From Aurantibacillus circumpalustris (GTDB lineage: Bacteria; Bacteroidota; Bacteroidia; B-17B0; Aurantibacillaceae), in assembly GCF_029625215.1 (NCBI RefSeq), contig NZ_CP121197.1:1736001-1800000 (forward strand): a stretch of 64,000 bases of DNA. The letters run 5' to 3'. A program made the position numbers and the translations under genes. Under the pieces are notes generated by a model, which ran no database searches, was not told where the DNA came from, and saw only the letters and a program-made list of their open reading frames with translations. The stretch's first letter is position 1. Each line of letters opens with the position of its first letter. Shown here piece after piece: positions 42,480 to 50,257 of this stretch.

Positions 42480-43613
42480 ATGAGTGATTCTTTTATTAAG
42501 TATTTAGGTTTACTTTTTCTCGTTGCTGCTGCACAAGGAATTTTTTTTGTTTTCACGCAACTTACTCAGCTTAAAAAACTCAACACGCCCAAATTTTTTC
42601 TTTCTCTGATTGTTCTTTTTTTCTCAGTTTCGTTAATTGAAAGTGGGCTTTGGTGGGCAGAAAAAATGGATCAGTTTGTCCATTTTATTTTAATTAGTGA
42701 TCCTTTAACGTTTTTATTTGGGCCGTTGGTTTACTTTTATTTTAGAAGTAATTTTTCACCAAAGGCTTTTGTTAAAAAGGATTTAATTCATTTTCTGCCT
42801 TTTTTTCTTGATCTACTGTATTGCTCTCAGTTTTATTTTAACTCCACTGAAACAAAGGTTGCCATGATGAACAATGAGATTTTGTTTGGCGATTTTTTTA
42901 GAGTGGATGTGAACGGATTGTACGTATTGTTTGCAAAAGGAATTTCACTGAGCGTGTATTGTTATTTTATTGGAAAAAATTTTTATGCTAAAACGGTTGT
43001 TCTTAAAGAAATAAAAATCTGGTTTTACCTTTCTTTCGGTGTTTTTGTTTTTTATACTTTTAATTTCATTACATTCCATCTACTGGTGCGGTATCACTTA
43101 ATAGGTGGTTGCGCAGATTATGGCATTGCCTCCGCTTCCGGTATCTTTATTTATTTGTTTTCGTGGTTTGGTTTTGTTAGGCCAAAGGTGTTTGATGGTT
43201 ATTCTTTAAACGAAAGTTTAATTCCTATATCTATCGAAAAATACAAATCCTCAGTACTTACCGAGAGCTTGGAAAATGAACTGATTTTGCGTTTAAAAGA
43301 ACTCATGATTTCAGAAAAATTATATAAAAACGACGAAATAAACCTGGAGTTCTTATCCAAACAATTGGGCGTTTCAAGAAACAGCATTTCTCAAGTAATC
43401 AATAAAACTGGAATGAATTTTTTTGAATACGTTAATTATTGGCGCATTGAAGAGGCTAAAAAAATATTATCCGAAACAAATAAAAAAGAATTGAATATTA
43501 TCGAAGTGGCTTACCAGGTGGGATTTAATAATAAAGTTTCTTTTAATAAATTTTTTAAAAAATCAACCGGTCTCACACCTACAGAGTTTAGACGAGTAGC
43601 CGCAAATAAATAA
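42480..43613 (+). CDS. Membrane-bound AraC-family transcription regulator
   Basis: 377 residues. Seven predicted membrane segments fill residues 1-230 (for example LGLLFLVAAAQGIFFVF and PLTFLFGPLVYFYF). A cytoplasmic linker follows, then an AraC-type double helix-turn-helix at ~275-377: LEFLSKQLGVSRNSISQVIN and IIEVAYQVGFNNKVSFNKFF, ending KKSTGLTPTEFRR. Such 7TM-AraC proteins are frequent in Bacteroidota and presumably regulate from the membrane in response to a periplasmic or lipid signal; target genes are unknown. A possible target is the secreted-protein gene downstream. Confidence 0.88.
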   Translation: MSDSFIKYLGLLFLVAAAQGIFFVFTQLTQLKKLNTPKFFLSLIVLFFSVSLIESGLWWAEKMDQFVHFILISDPLTFLFGPLVYFYFRSNFSPKAFVKKDLIHFLPFFLDLLYCSQFYFNSTETKVAMMNNEILFGDFFRVDVNGLYVLFAKGISLSVYCYFIGKNFYAKTVVLKEIKIWFYLSFGVFVFYTFNFITFHLLVRYHLIGGCADYGIASASGIFIYLFSWFGFVRPKVFDGYSLNESLIPISIEKYKSSVLTESLENELILRLKELMISEKLYKNDEINLEFLSKQLGVSRNSISQVINKTGMNFFEYVNYWRIEEAKKILSETNKKELNIIEVAYQVGFNNKVSFNKFFKKSTGLTPTEFRRVAANK

Positions 43614-43754
43614 TCGGTTTAGTTTAAAGCCCCCCTTCGCATTTCTAATTGGAATAGCTCTCCCAGTATTTTGAAAATTCCGTTTACAAGGGCAATTTTT
43701 AGTGAAAAAAGGTAATTCTTTACACAAATTACCCTCAAACGGCATTCATTAAAA

Positions 43755-43762
43755 TAGATTTG
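43755..43762 (+). promoter_or_regulatory. -7 element for the T9SS cargo gene
   Basis: TAGATTTG matches TAnnTTTG and lies 22 bp upstream of the ATG at 43785. A -33 TTG at the usual distance is not clear. Confidence 0.45.
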
Positions 43763-43784
43763 CGACAAACCAATCCTTTTTATT

Positions 43785-44771
43785 ATGAAAAAAAACCTAA
43801 TCGCCTGTTTACTTCAAACTGCCCTGATTTTTAATTGTAGCTGTTCTTTTGCTCAGCAGACATATCTGTTTTCAAAAACCACAGGGAACGCTTATTCCGA
43901 TTTGCTTAATGATAACAATGTACCTGCTTTTAATCCAGCAGGACTTTATAATATAATGAGTTTCCAGGGTGAAACATTCAAATTTTTTGATGTGCCTTTT
44001 ACTTTTGGTGGTTTAAAAACGCTAGCTATTGGCGAAGCACCTTTTTTAAGGGTGGATAATGATAGTTCGGCTATTATTATCGATGTAGCTTTTAGTTACA
44101 TTGATACTATAGATGCAACAAGTCGTATATCTTATGCTACTAATGGTACTGCTGGAAGTAAAATTTTAAAGGTGCAGTACAAAAACTTTAAACTCAGTTA
44201 TGGCCAAGGTGGAAATTTTATTAATACCCAGATATGGTATTATCAGCAGACAGGGGTTATCGAACTTCATTACGGACCAAGATCGACAAACAATGCTAGT
44301 GGATTTAATACTTCTAATGGACCGAATATTGGAATTTTTTATTCGCCAGACAATTTTGGCAGTTGCTACGAAAAACTGTGGTGCAATGGCTCACCTGGTA
44401 ATCTAAGTCTAGATTCTGCTGCCACATTAGTTTTTAGTGCTATGAGCGGTGTGCCGGATCAGGGAACAGTATTTAAATTCACTCCAAAAACCACGGCAAC
44501 TGTTAGTACTGTGTCGGTAAACGAACTTAGCAAAGCCAATGGGTTTGAATTGTTTCCGAATCCTGCAAGCACTGCAGTCGAGATAAAAGGTGATTTTGCT
44601 AGTGCTCGACTGGATGTGTATGATTTGACCGGTAAAATAGTAAAACAAATTAGTGGAATAGCTACAAACACTATAGAAATTAATATTTCAGATCTGCCAG
44701 AGGGTTTCTATAACGTGGCAATTAATAACCAAAAAACGAGGTATTTTTCAAAACTCGTGATTGTCCATTAG
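43785..44771 (+). CDS. Secreted protein with T9SS type A sorting domain
   Basis: 328 residues. Signal peptide (IACLLQTALIFNCSCSFAQ), then a ~220-residue beta-rich region without a recognised catalytic motif. The C-terminal ~75 residues are a Por-type sorting domain (FELFPNPASTAVEIKG, LDVYDLTGKIVKQ, LPEGFYNVAINN, FSKLVIVH). It should be secreted by the type IX system with the tail removed. A -7 element precedes it, so it is probably monocistronic. Confidence 0.87.
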   Translation: MKKNLIACLLQTALIFNCSCSFAQQTYLFSKTTGNAYSDLLNDNNVPAFNPAGLYNIMSFQGETFKFFDVPFTFGGLKTLAIGEAPFLRVDNDSSAIIIDVAFSYIDTIDATSRISYATNGTAGSKILKVQYKNFKLSYGQGGNFINTQIWYYQQTGVIELHYGPRSTNNASGFNTSNGPNIGIFYSPDNFGSCYEKLWCNGSPGNLSLDSAATLVFSAMSGVPDQGTVFKFTPKTTATVSTVSVNELSKANGFELFPNPASTAVEIKGDFASARLDVYDLTGKIVKQISGIATNTIEINISDLPEGFYNVAINNQKTRYFSKLVIVH

Positions 44772-44853
44772 TTTACCGATAAGCTAAGAAAACGCTCTTC
44801 TGCTAGTTTCTAATTTTTTTGAGTAAGTTTTAAAATTAGTTACCTTCGGAATT

Positions 44854-45579
44854 GTGAATTTTGTGCTCGATTTTGGAAATACCCGAATTAAAACCGGTTT
44901 GTTTGAGGGTAATAACCTTGTTGAAACATGTGTCTTTGCCTCGGAAAAAGAACTGCTCAAGCAAATTGATTCTTTCTCCAACATAAAAAATTGTTTAATC
45001 GGCTCTGTAACAAAAGATCATGTTCAAACGTCTAAACAGCTAGCATTAAAATTTAATACACGCGTGTTTGAGTCGACCACACCCATTCCTTTGGTAAACC
45101 TATACAAAAGTGCACTTACTCTTGGTTCTGACCGCATTGCCGCGTCAGTTGGTGCTTGGAGCTTATATCCAAATAAAAACGTTCTAACAATTGATGCCGG
45201 AACGTGTATAAAATATAATTTTGTGAACGAGAAAAATGAATACCTGGGTGGTGCTATTTCTCCTGGTATCCCAATGCGACTGAAAGCTATGCACCAGTTT
45301 ACACAGGCTTTGCCTTTGGTAGAATTAGATAAGAATTACGATAAATTAACAGGTCAAAGTACGGCCGAATCTTTGCTCAGTGGTGCGCTCGTAGCAGCTG
45401 CTTGCGAGGCAGATGCCATGATTGACCGGTATATGGAGCAGCATGAAAATTTGCAAGTTGTTATTACCGGTGGCGACGCTGATTATTTGTGCAAACAACT
45501 TAAAAATCGTTTCTTTGCCAACCAAAATATTTTGTTACAAGGCTTAAACACCATTTTAAATTTTAATCTTGAAAAATAA
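44854..45579 (+). CDS. coaX: Type III pantothenate kinase
   Basis: 241 residues with a GTG start (NFVLDFGNTRIKTGLFE is the nucleotide phosphate loop of the ASKHA fold). LGSDRIAASVGAWSLY, TIDAGTCIKYNF and GGAISPGIPMRLKAM are the conserved pantothenate and phosphate regions; length is normal for CoaX. It phosphorylates pantothenate in the first step of coenzyme A synthesis, in the cytoplasm. The end overlaps the next gene by 11 bp; coaX next to an outer-membrane protein and lptC is a common Bacteroidota arrangement. Confidence 0.93.
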   Translation: MNFVLDFGNTRIKTGLFEGNNLVETCVFASEKELLKQIDSFSNIKNCLIGSVTKDHVQTSKQLALKFNTRVFESTTPIPLVNLYKSALTLGSDRIAASVGAWSLYPNKNVLTIDAGTCIKYNFVNEKNEYLGGAISPGIPMRLKAMHQFTQALPLVELDKNYDKLTGQSTAESLLSGALVAAACEADAMIDRYMEQHENLQVVITGGDADYLCKQLKNRFFANQNILLQGLNTILNFNLEK

Positions 45580-47125
45580 GGCACTTATAGTAATTACCCT
45601 GTTAGCACTTTTACCTTTTCTAGGGCAAACACAAAGCAATACATTTAGTCCTTATTCTCGCTACGGAATTGGTGAACTCAGGCAACCAACATTTTCTCAC
45701 AATACGGGTATGGGCGGTGCGCACATTGCACTGAAGCCAGATTCAACCATGCCGATTTTTATCAACGTAGGAAACCCTGCTTCTTATGCGCTTATTAAAT
45801 TAACTACGCTTGAGGTTGGAGGAAGTTTTTTGTATTCAAATTTTAAAGGAAGTAATAGTACCAGTTTAAAAAAGTGGGGAACTAATTTTTCTTACGGAGC
45901 CATTGGATTTCCTATAAGAAACAACGGTGGTGCCTGTTTTGGAGTTGCACCATACAGCAGTGTGGGTTATGAGACGAAAAATATTAAACAAGAAGAGAGT
46001 ATCGGGCAAGTAGAATACAATTATAAGGGTGATGGAGGATTAAATAAAGCTTTTATCGGTTATGGTATTATGCCGTTTATTAAAAGAATGGGCAAGTTTC
46101 GTTCAAACTATTATTATACTCCTGATTCGTTAAAAGTATTATCTCACAAACAATATATGCGCCGCCAAGGCATTAATAAATTGCTTAGCGATTTTTCGAT
46201 TGGCTTTAATGTAAATTATATTTTTGGAACTATTGTAAACACCACACGCGTATTATATCCGAATGTTAACACGACTATCTATGATAATACTTACCGCGAA
46301 AGAATTTTAAATACAAAAACTTTTACGGGAAATTTCGGGGCGCAAACAGGCATCTCAGTTGATAGTGTAAAAGATCACAAAGGACGAGCGCATCGTATTG
46401 AATCAGCGTTGCAAACATTTAAGGCTTTGGGCGTGTTTACAACAGAAGAATTAAAAGTGAAAAAGGACAGTATTGAGGCATCAACTCAGCTTGTTAAAAG
46501 GGCTTTGAAACAACGCGTTAAAATTACTTTTGGTTATTTTATGAATCTCAATAATTCATTAAATGTGGATTATACAACTGGAGTGTATAACTATATTTTA
46601 AATGGTTTTGGTCAAGAAATCTTACGCGATACCGTTTTTTATACACCAGATAAAAAAGGAAGTATAAAAATGCCATTGGAACAAGGCTTTGGTATAGGAC
46701 TCAAAAAAGGCGAAAAATTAAGTGTTGTAGCCGATTTCGCAATTACCAATTGGCAAAATTTTAAATACCTTGATGAAACTAATGATCTTAGAAAAAGTTA
46801 CCGCATAGCCGTAGGAATGAATTTTGTTCCAGAAAAATACGCGGCTGGCCGTGATGCTTTTTTTAAACGCTTAAATTATAGACTAGGTGCCTCTTATAAA
46901 AGCGGATCTATTTATTTAAACAATTCTTACATTTCAGACTATTCAGTTTCAGCAGGTATTGGCATACCGGTGGGCATTGGGCGTTTGTCTTCTATGGTGA
47001 ACATTAGCGGACAATATGGATTTATGGGTTCTAATGATCCTACTTTAATTAAGCAGAATTACTGGCGCGTAAATTTCGGCTTTACTTTTTGCGACCGTTG
47101 GTTTCAAAAATACAAATACGATTAA
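45569..47125 (+). CDS. FadL-like outer-membrane protein
   Basis: 518 residues with a likely TTG start overlapping coaX. Signal peptide (ALIVITLLALLPFLGQTQS), then SPYSRYGIGELRQPTFSHNTGMGGAHIAL, a beginning seen in FadL-type/PorV-like Bacteroidota barrels, and barrel strands to the end (YWRVNFGFTFCDRWFQKYKYD). Probably a transport or assembly pore for hydrophobic compounds; substrate unknown. Translationally coupled to coaX and followed at 3 bp by lptC. Confidence 0.75.
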   Translation: MKNKALIVITLLALLPFLGQTQSNTFSPYSRYGIGELRQPTFSHNTGMGGAHIALKPDSTMPIFINVGNPASYALIKLTTLEVGGSFLYSNFKGSNSTSLKKWGTNFSYGAIGFPIRNNGGACFGVAPYSSVGYETKNIKQEESIGQVEYNYKGDGGLNKAFIGYGIMPFIKRMGKFRSNYYYTPDSLKVLSHKQYMRRQGINKLLSDFSIGFNVNYIFGTIVNTTRVLYPNVNTTIYDNTYRERILNTKTFTGNFGAQTGISVDSVKDHKGRAHRIESALQTFKALGVFTTEELKVKKDSIEASTQLVKRALKQRVKITFGYFMNLNNSLNVDYTTGVYNYILNGFGQEILRDTVFYTPDKKGSIKMPLEQGFGIGLKKGEKLSVVADFAITNWQNFKYLDETNDLRKSYRIAVGMNFVPEKYAAGRDAFFKRLNYRLGASYKSGSIYLNNSYISDYSVSAGIGIPVGIGRLSSMVNISGQYGFMGSNDPTLIKQNYWRVNFGFTFCDRWFQKYKYD

Positions 47126-47128
47126 GTT

Positions 47129-47692
47129 TTGTTAAAACAATGTCGCATAGCTTTGCCCTTTATTCTTCTAAGTGCAGTTTGCGCACTTTTTGTTTCGTGT
47201 ACAAACGATCTTAAAGATGTAATGGCATTGCCTAAAAACGAATTAAGTCCGTCGCAAATAGGTGATACGGTTACAATGATTTACACAGATAGTTCTCAAT
47301 TAAAGGTGATGCTTAAGGCAAATAGGATGTTGGTTTTCGAGAAAAATGTGAGTGAACCATTTAAGATTTTACCAAATGGTTTTTTCGTAACCTTTTTTGA
47401 AGACGATAAAATATCAGCCACGCTTAAGGCGAATTATGGCGTGCAATACGATGTAAGCAAAAAAATGGAGGCCAAGTATGCGGTTGAAGTTGTAAATAGA
47501 GATGGCACAAAACTCGAAACTGAAAAACTTATATGGAACGAACTCACAAAAAAAATATATACCAATGCTTTCGTAAAAATAACAACTGAAACCGAAATTA
47601 TAACAGGAGTAGGTATGGAGAGCAATCAAGATTTCACAAAGTATCAATTAAAAAAAATAGTAGCAACCCTTCAATTAAAAGACGATGAGTAA
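47129..47692 (+). CDS. lptC: LPS export factor LptC
   Basis: 187 residues, probably a TTG start. A single N-terminal hydrophobic segment ending in a lipobox-like LFVSC suggests a lipid anchor in place of the usual membrane helix. The remainder is the LptC beta-jellyroll: DSSQLKVMLKANRMLVF, ISATLKANYGVQYD, and KLETEKLIWNELTKKIYTN. LptC passes lipopolysaccharide from LptB2FG to the LptA bridge. It lies in the coaX-OMP-lptC cluster and overlaps the next small gene by 8 bp. Confidence 0.82.
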   Translation: MLKQCRIALPFILLSAVCALFVSCTNDLKDVMALPKNELSPSQIGDTVTMIYTDSSQLKVMLKANRMLVFEKNVSEPFKILPNGFFVTFFEDDKISATLKANYGVQYDVSKKMEAKYAVEVVNRDGTKLETEKLIWNELTKKIYTNAFVKITTETEIITGVGMESNQDFTKYQLKKIVATLQLKDDE

Positions 47693-47933
47693 AGATTTTC
47701 AAAGTAAGGTGTATATCTTTTTAGAACGCCTTTGGTTAGTGGCAGCAGCGCTGGGTGTGTGTTGCGTGGTTTATTTTCTTATCATGAAGGATAATGACAG
47801 CGCCCTTTTCTTTTTCGGTTTTTTTGTGTTATCTGCTTTACTTTATTTGCTGCGTAAAAGACAAAGAGTAAAATACGAGAAGTTTCTCGAGAATAACGGA
47901 AATGATTATGAACCAGGAAAGAAAATAGACTAA
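47685..47933 (+). CDS. Small two-helix membrane protein
   Basis: 82 residues with two membrane helices (LWLVAAALGVCCVVYFLIM and ALFFFGFFVLSALLYLL) and basic/acidic ends. The 8-bp overlap with lptC implies coupled translation. No family is recognised; a role with the LPS export cluster is only suggested by position. Confidence 0.75.
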   Translation: MSKDFQSKVYIFLERLWLVAAALGVCCVVYFLIMKDNDSALFFFGFFVLSALLYLLRKRQRVKYEKFLENNGNDYEPGKKID

Positions 47934-47940
47934 TATTAAA

Positions 47941-48235
47941 TGTAAGATGTAAAATGTGAAATGGAAGAGGGGGTGGAGTGTTTTTTGAGTTCACATTTTC
48001 TTTATGTAAGATGTAAAATGTGAAATGGAAGAGGGGGTGGGAGTGTTTTTTGAGTTCACATTTTCTTTATGTAAGATGTAAGATGTGAAATGGAAGAGGT
48101 GAGTATATTTTCCATCTCCACTTCTATCTTCCAACTTACCTTTTCCAACTTACCTTTTCCATCTTCCCTTTTCCATCTTCCATCTCCACTTCCATCTTCC
48201 CTTTTCCATCTTCCCTTCCTGACAGCCGTTCATCC
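47941..48235. repeat. Tandem 64/65-bp repeat followed by a pyrimidine-rich tract
   Basis: A unit beginning TGTAAGATGTAAAATGTG recurs at 47941, 48005 and 48070 (two full copies and a shortened third). From about 48108 to 48222 the strand changes to almost pure pyrimidines built from words such as CTTTTCCATCTTCC. The repeat units carry the purine-rich GGAAGAGGGGGTGG, so the two halves are partly complementary and could fold back. Nothing here is coding. Confidence 0.75.
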
Positions 48236-48277
48236 CAAAACCTTTTAAGAGAATTATATAAATAGTAATTTTAAGAA

Positions 48278-49519
48278 ATGCTGTTTGTATTACTTAAAGA
48301 GAGTGTATTATTTGCTTGGCAATCATTAGTGTCAAACAAATTGCGTTCTTTTTTGAGCTTACTCGGTATTACAATTGGAATCTTTGCAATTATTCTTGTA
48401 TTCACAATTGTTGACGGACTAGAAAGTAATATTCGTGGAAGCGTAGAATCTCTTGGTAATAATGTTGTATATGTTCAAAAATGGCCATGGAGTTTCGGTC
48501 CCGATTATCCTTGGTGGAAATATATTAATCGCCCAACACCCCAATATTATGAACTTGATGAATTACAAAGGCGCTGTAAAACAACCGAGGCGGTTGCCTA
48601 TCGGATTGGTGCACGTAAAACAATCAAGTATAGGTCCAATAGTATAAAAAATGCAGTAGTGGCGGGAATTTCCCACGATTTTTATAAGATAAAAAACTTT
48701 GATCTCAGTTCGGGAAGGTATTTTACGCAAAACGAAACCGAAGCTGGCTACCGTTTGGTTTTAATAGGTGCTGAAATTGCTGCTGGTCTTTTTGGAGACG
48801 AAGATCCGATTGGAAAACAAATTAAGATTTCAGGGCATAAGTCTACGGTAATAGGTGTCATAAAAAAGGAAGGAGAAAGTTTATTAGGAATGAGTTTTGA
48901 TTATCAAGTCGTAACACCTTATAATTTTGCCCGTTATATCATGGATGTGCGTTCCGAAAGATCAGATCCAACCATTTATGTTAAGGCAAAACCAAATGTG
49001 AGCAATGCTGAAATGATGGATGAATTAACCGGAGTATTACGCGGACTTAGGAAAATAAAACCAATCGCCGATCAAAACTTTGCTTTAAATGAAACCAGTC
49101 TCTTAAGCAAAGCTTTTGATGCCTTATTCGATATTATTGGAACAGCAGGTTGGATTATTGGTGGTTTTTCAATACTGGTTGGTGGTTTTGGAATTGCCAA
49201 TATTATGTTTGTATCCGTTCGTGAGCGAACCAACTTAATAGGAATTCAAAAAAGTTTAGGAGCTAAAAATATTTTTATTTTGTTTCAATTTTTAAGTGAA
49301 AGCGTTTTGCTAAGTTTTATTGGCGGATTTTTTGGATTGCTTCTCACTTTTATTATTACTGAGCTTGGAAAGGATGCTATGGGTATGGATATTAGTTTAA
49401 GCAGTGCCAATATTATTCTTGGTTTTACCATTTCAATACTTATAGGAATAATTAGCGGTTTTATTCCGGCATACAGTGCATCACAGTTAGATCCGGTGGA
49501 AGCGATAAGAACGAATTAG
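48278..49519 (+). CDS. MacB/FtsX-type ABC transporter permease
   Basis: 413 residues. N-terminal helix (RSFLSLLGITIGIFAIILVF), a periplasmic MacB core domain (about residues 45-280, with VESLGNNVVYVQ), then three helices forming the FtsX domain (SILVGGFGIANIMFVSVRERTNLIGI is the family signature; GFIPAYSASQLDPVEAIR ends it). Such subunits export lipoproteins or toxins, or act in mechanotransmission, with a separate ATPase that is not encoded nearby. Confidence 0.9.
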   Translation: MLFVLLKESVLFAWQSLVSNKLRSFLSLLGITIGIFAIILVFTIVDGLESNIRGSVESLGNNVVYVQKWPWSFGPDYPWWKYINRPTPQYYELDELQRRCKTTEAVAYRIGARKTIKYRSNSIKNAVVAGISHDFYKIKNFDLSSGRYFTQNETEAGYRLVLIGAEIAAGLFGDEDPIGKQIKISGHKSTVIGVIKKEGESLLGMSFDYQVVTPYNFARYIMDVRSERSDPTIYVKAKPNVSNAEMMDELTGVLRGLRKIKPIADQNFALNETSLLSKAFDALFDIIGTAGWIIGGFSILVGGFGIANIMFVSVRERTNLIGIQKSLGAKNIFILFQFLSESVLLSFIGGFFGLLLTFIITELGKDAMGMDISLSSANIILGFTISILIGIISGFIPAYSASQLDPVEAIRTN

Positions 49520-49524
49520 TACGA

Positions 49525-49640
49525 TAGTTTAAAATTGTTCAAACAGGTTCAAATGAGTTTAAATGGTTGAAAGGGTTCAATAAAGAGAATAGTTTAAAAT
49601 TGTTCACAAAAGTTCAAGATGGTTAAAATGAAATTACGTT
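49525..49640. repeat. Short direct repeats of TAGTTTAAAATTGTTCA
   Basis: TAGTTTAAAATTGTTCA occurs at 49525-49541 and again at 49590-49606, 65 bp apart, each followed by degenerate GTTCAA words. The spacing is close to that of the tandem repeat at 47941, although the sequence differs. No gene is present in the 218-bp interval. Confidence 0.6.
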
Positions 49641-49737
49641 GGATTAGTGCTCAAATTGCATTGATTGAAAATACTTTAGTTGAAAGTCGTTTTGAACTAA
49701 TTAAACCACATTTGAACTCCTTTAACCCTTTTCGCCA

Positions 49738-50076
49738 ATGAAACGTCCCCGCATCATATCTATTATTTGTATTATTGGCTACCTGGCTGTACTCATTACT
49801 TTCCCTCAAGTATTTTCACCGCCAATTAAAAAACTGGGTATGTTTATGCCTGCCTTATTCGGAATTTTAATCTCTGCGCAGTTTATAGCCTGTGTTGGCG
49901 TTTGGTATTACAAACAATGGGGCGTTCAAATGTATTTATTGGCTTTTTTTGCAAAAACTATATTTTTCTTGACTACTCAACAAACCGGGTTTAGCTTTTA
50001 CTTTGGTGGACTTATTTCCTTGGTTTCCATTATCTTATTATTAAGACACTATCCTAAGATGAATCCAAATCTTTAA
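49738..50076 (+). CDS. Small four-helix membrane protein
   Basis: 112 residues almost entirely hydrophobic, with four segments (IISIICIIGYLAVLITF; MFMPALFGILISAQFIACVGVW; MYLLAFFAKTIFFL; FYFGGLISLVSIILLL). It resembles many short Bacteroidota membrane proteins of unknown function. No operon partner is evident. Confidence 0.65.
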   Translation: MKRPRIISIICIIGYLAVLITFPQVFSPPIKKLGMFMPALFGILISAQFIACVGVWYYKQWGVQMYLLAFFAKTIFFLTTQQTGFSFYFGGLISLVSIILLLRHYPKMNPNL

Positions 50077-50257
50077 AATACGAGCCTTATTCACCTAAAT
50101 TCTTAATCTCAATTTAGAGGAGAATGGTCTAAAAAAACCCCATTTTTAGAAAAAAGTTTGTTTCATGAAAATAAAATTGTATATCTTTAAATAGGAATTA
50201 AAAAAGACCCATTTTTTCATTCCCTCACTAGAACATACATTTTAATCACTCGAACTA

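Noticed and set aside
47941-48120. CRISPR-like array
   Set aside because: Units are head-to-tail copies of about 64 bp without unique spacers, only two to three copies, and no cas genes are present.
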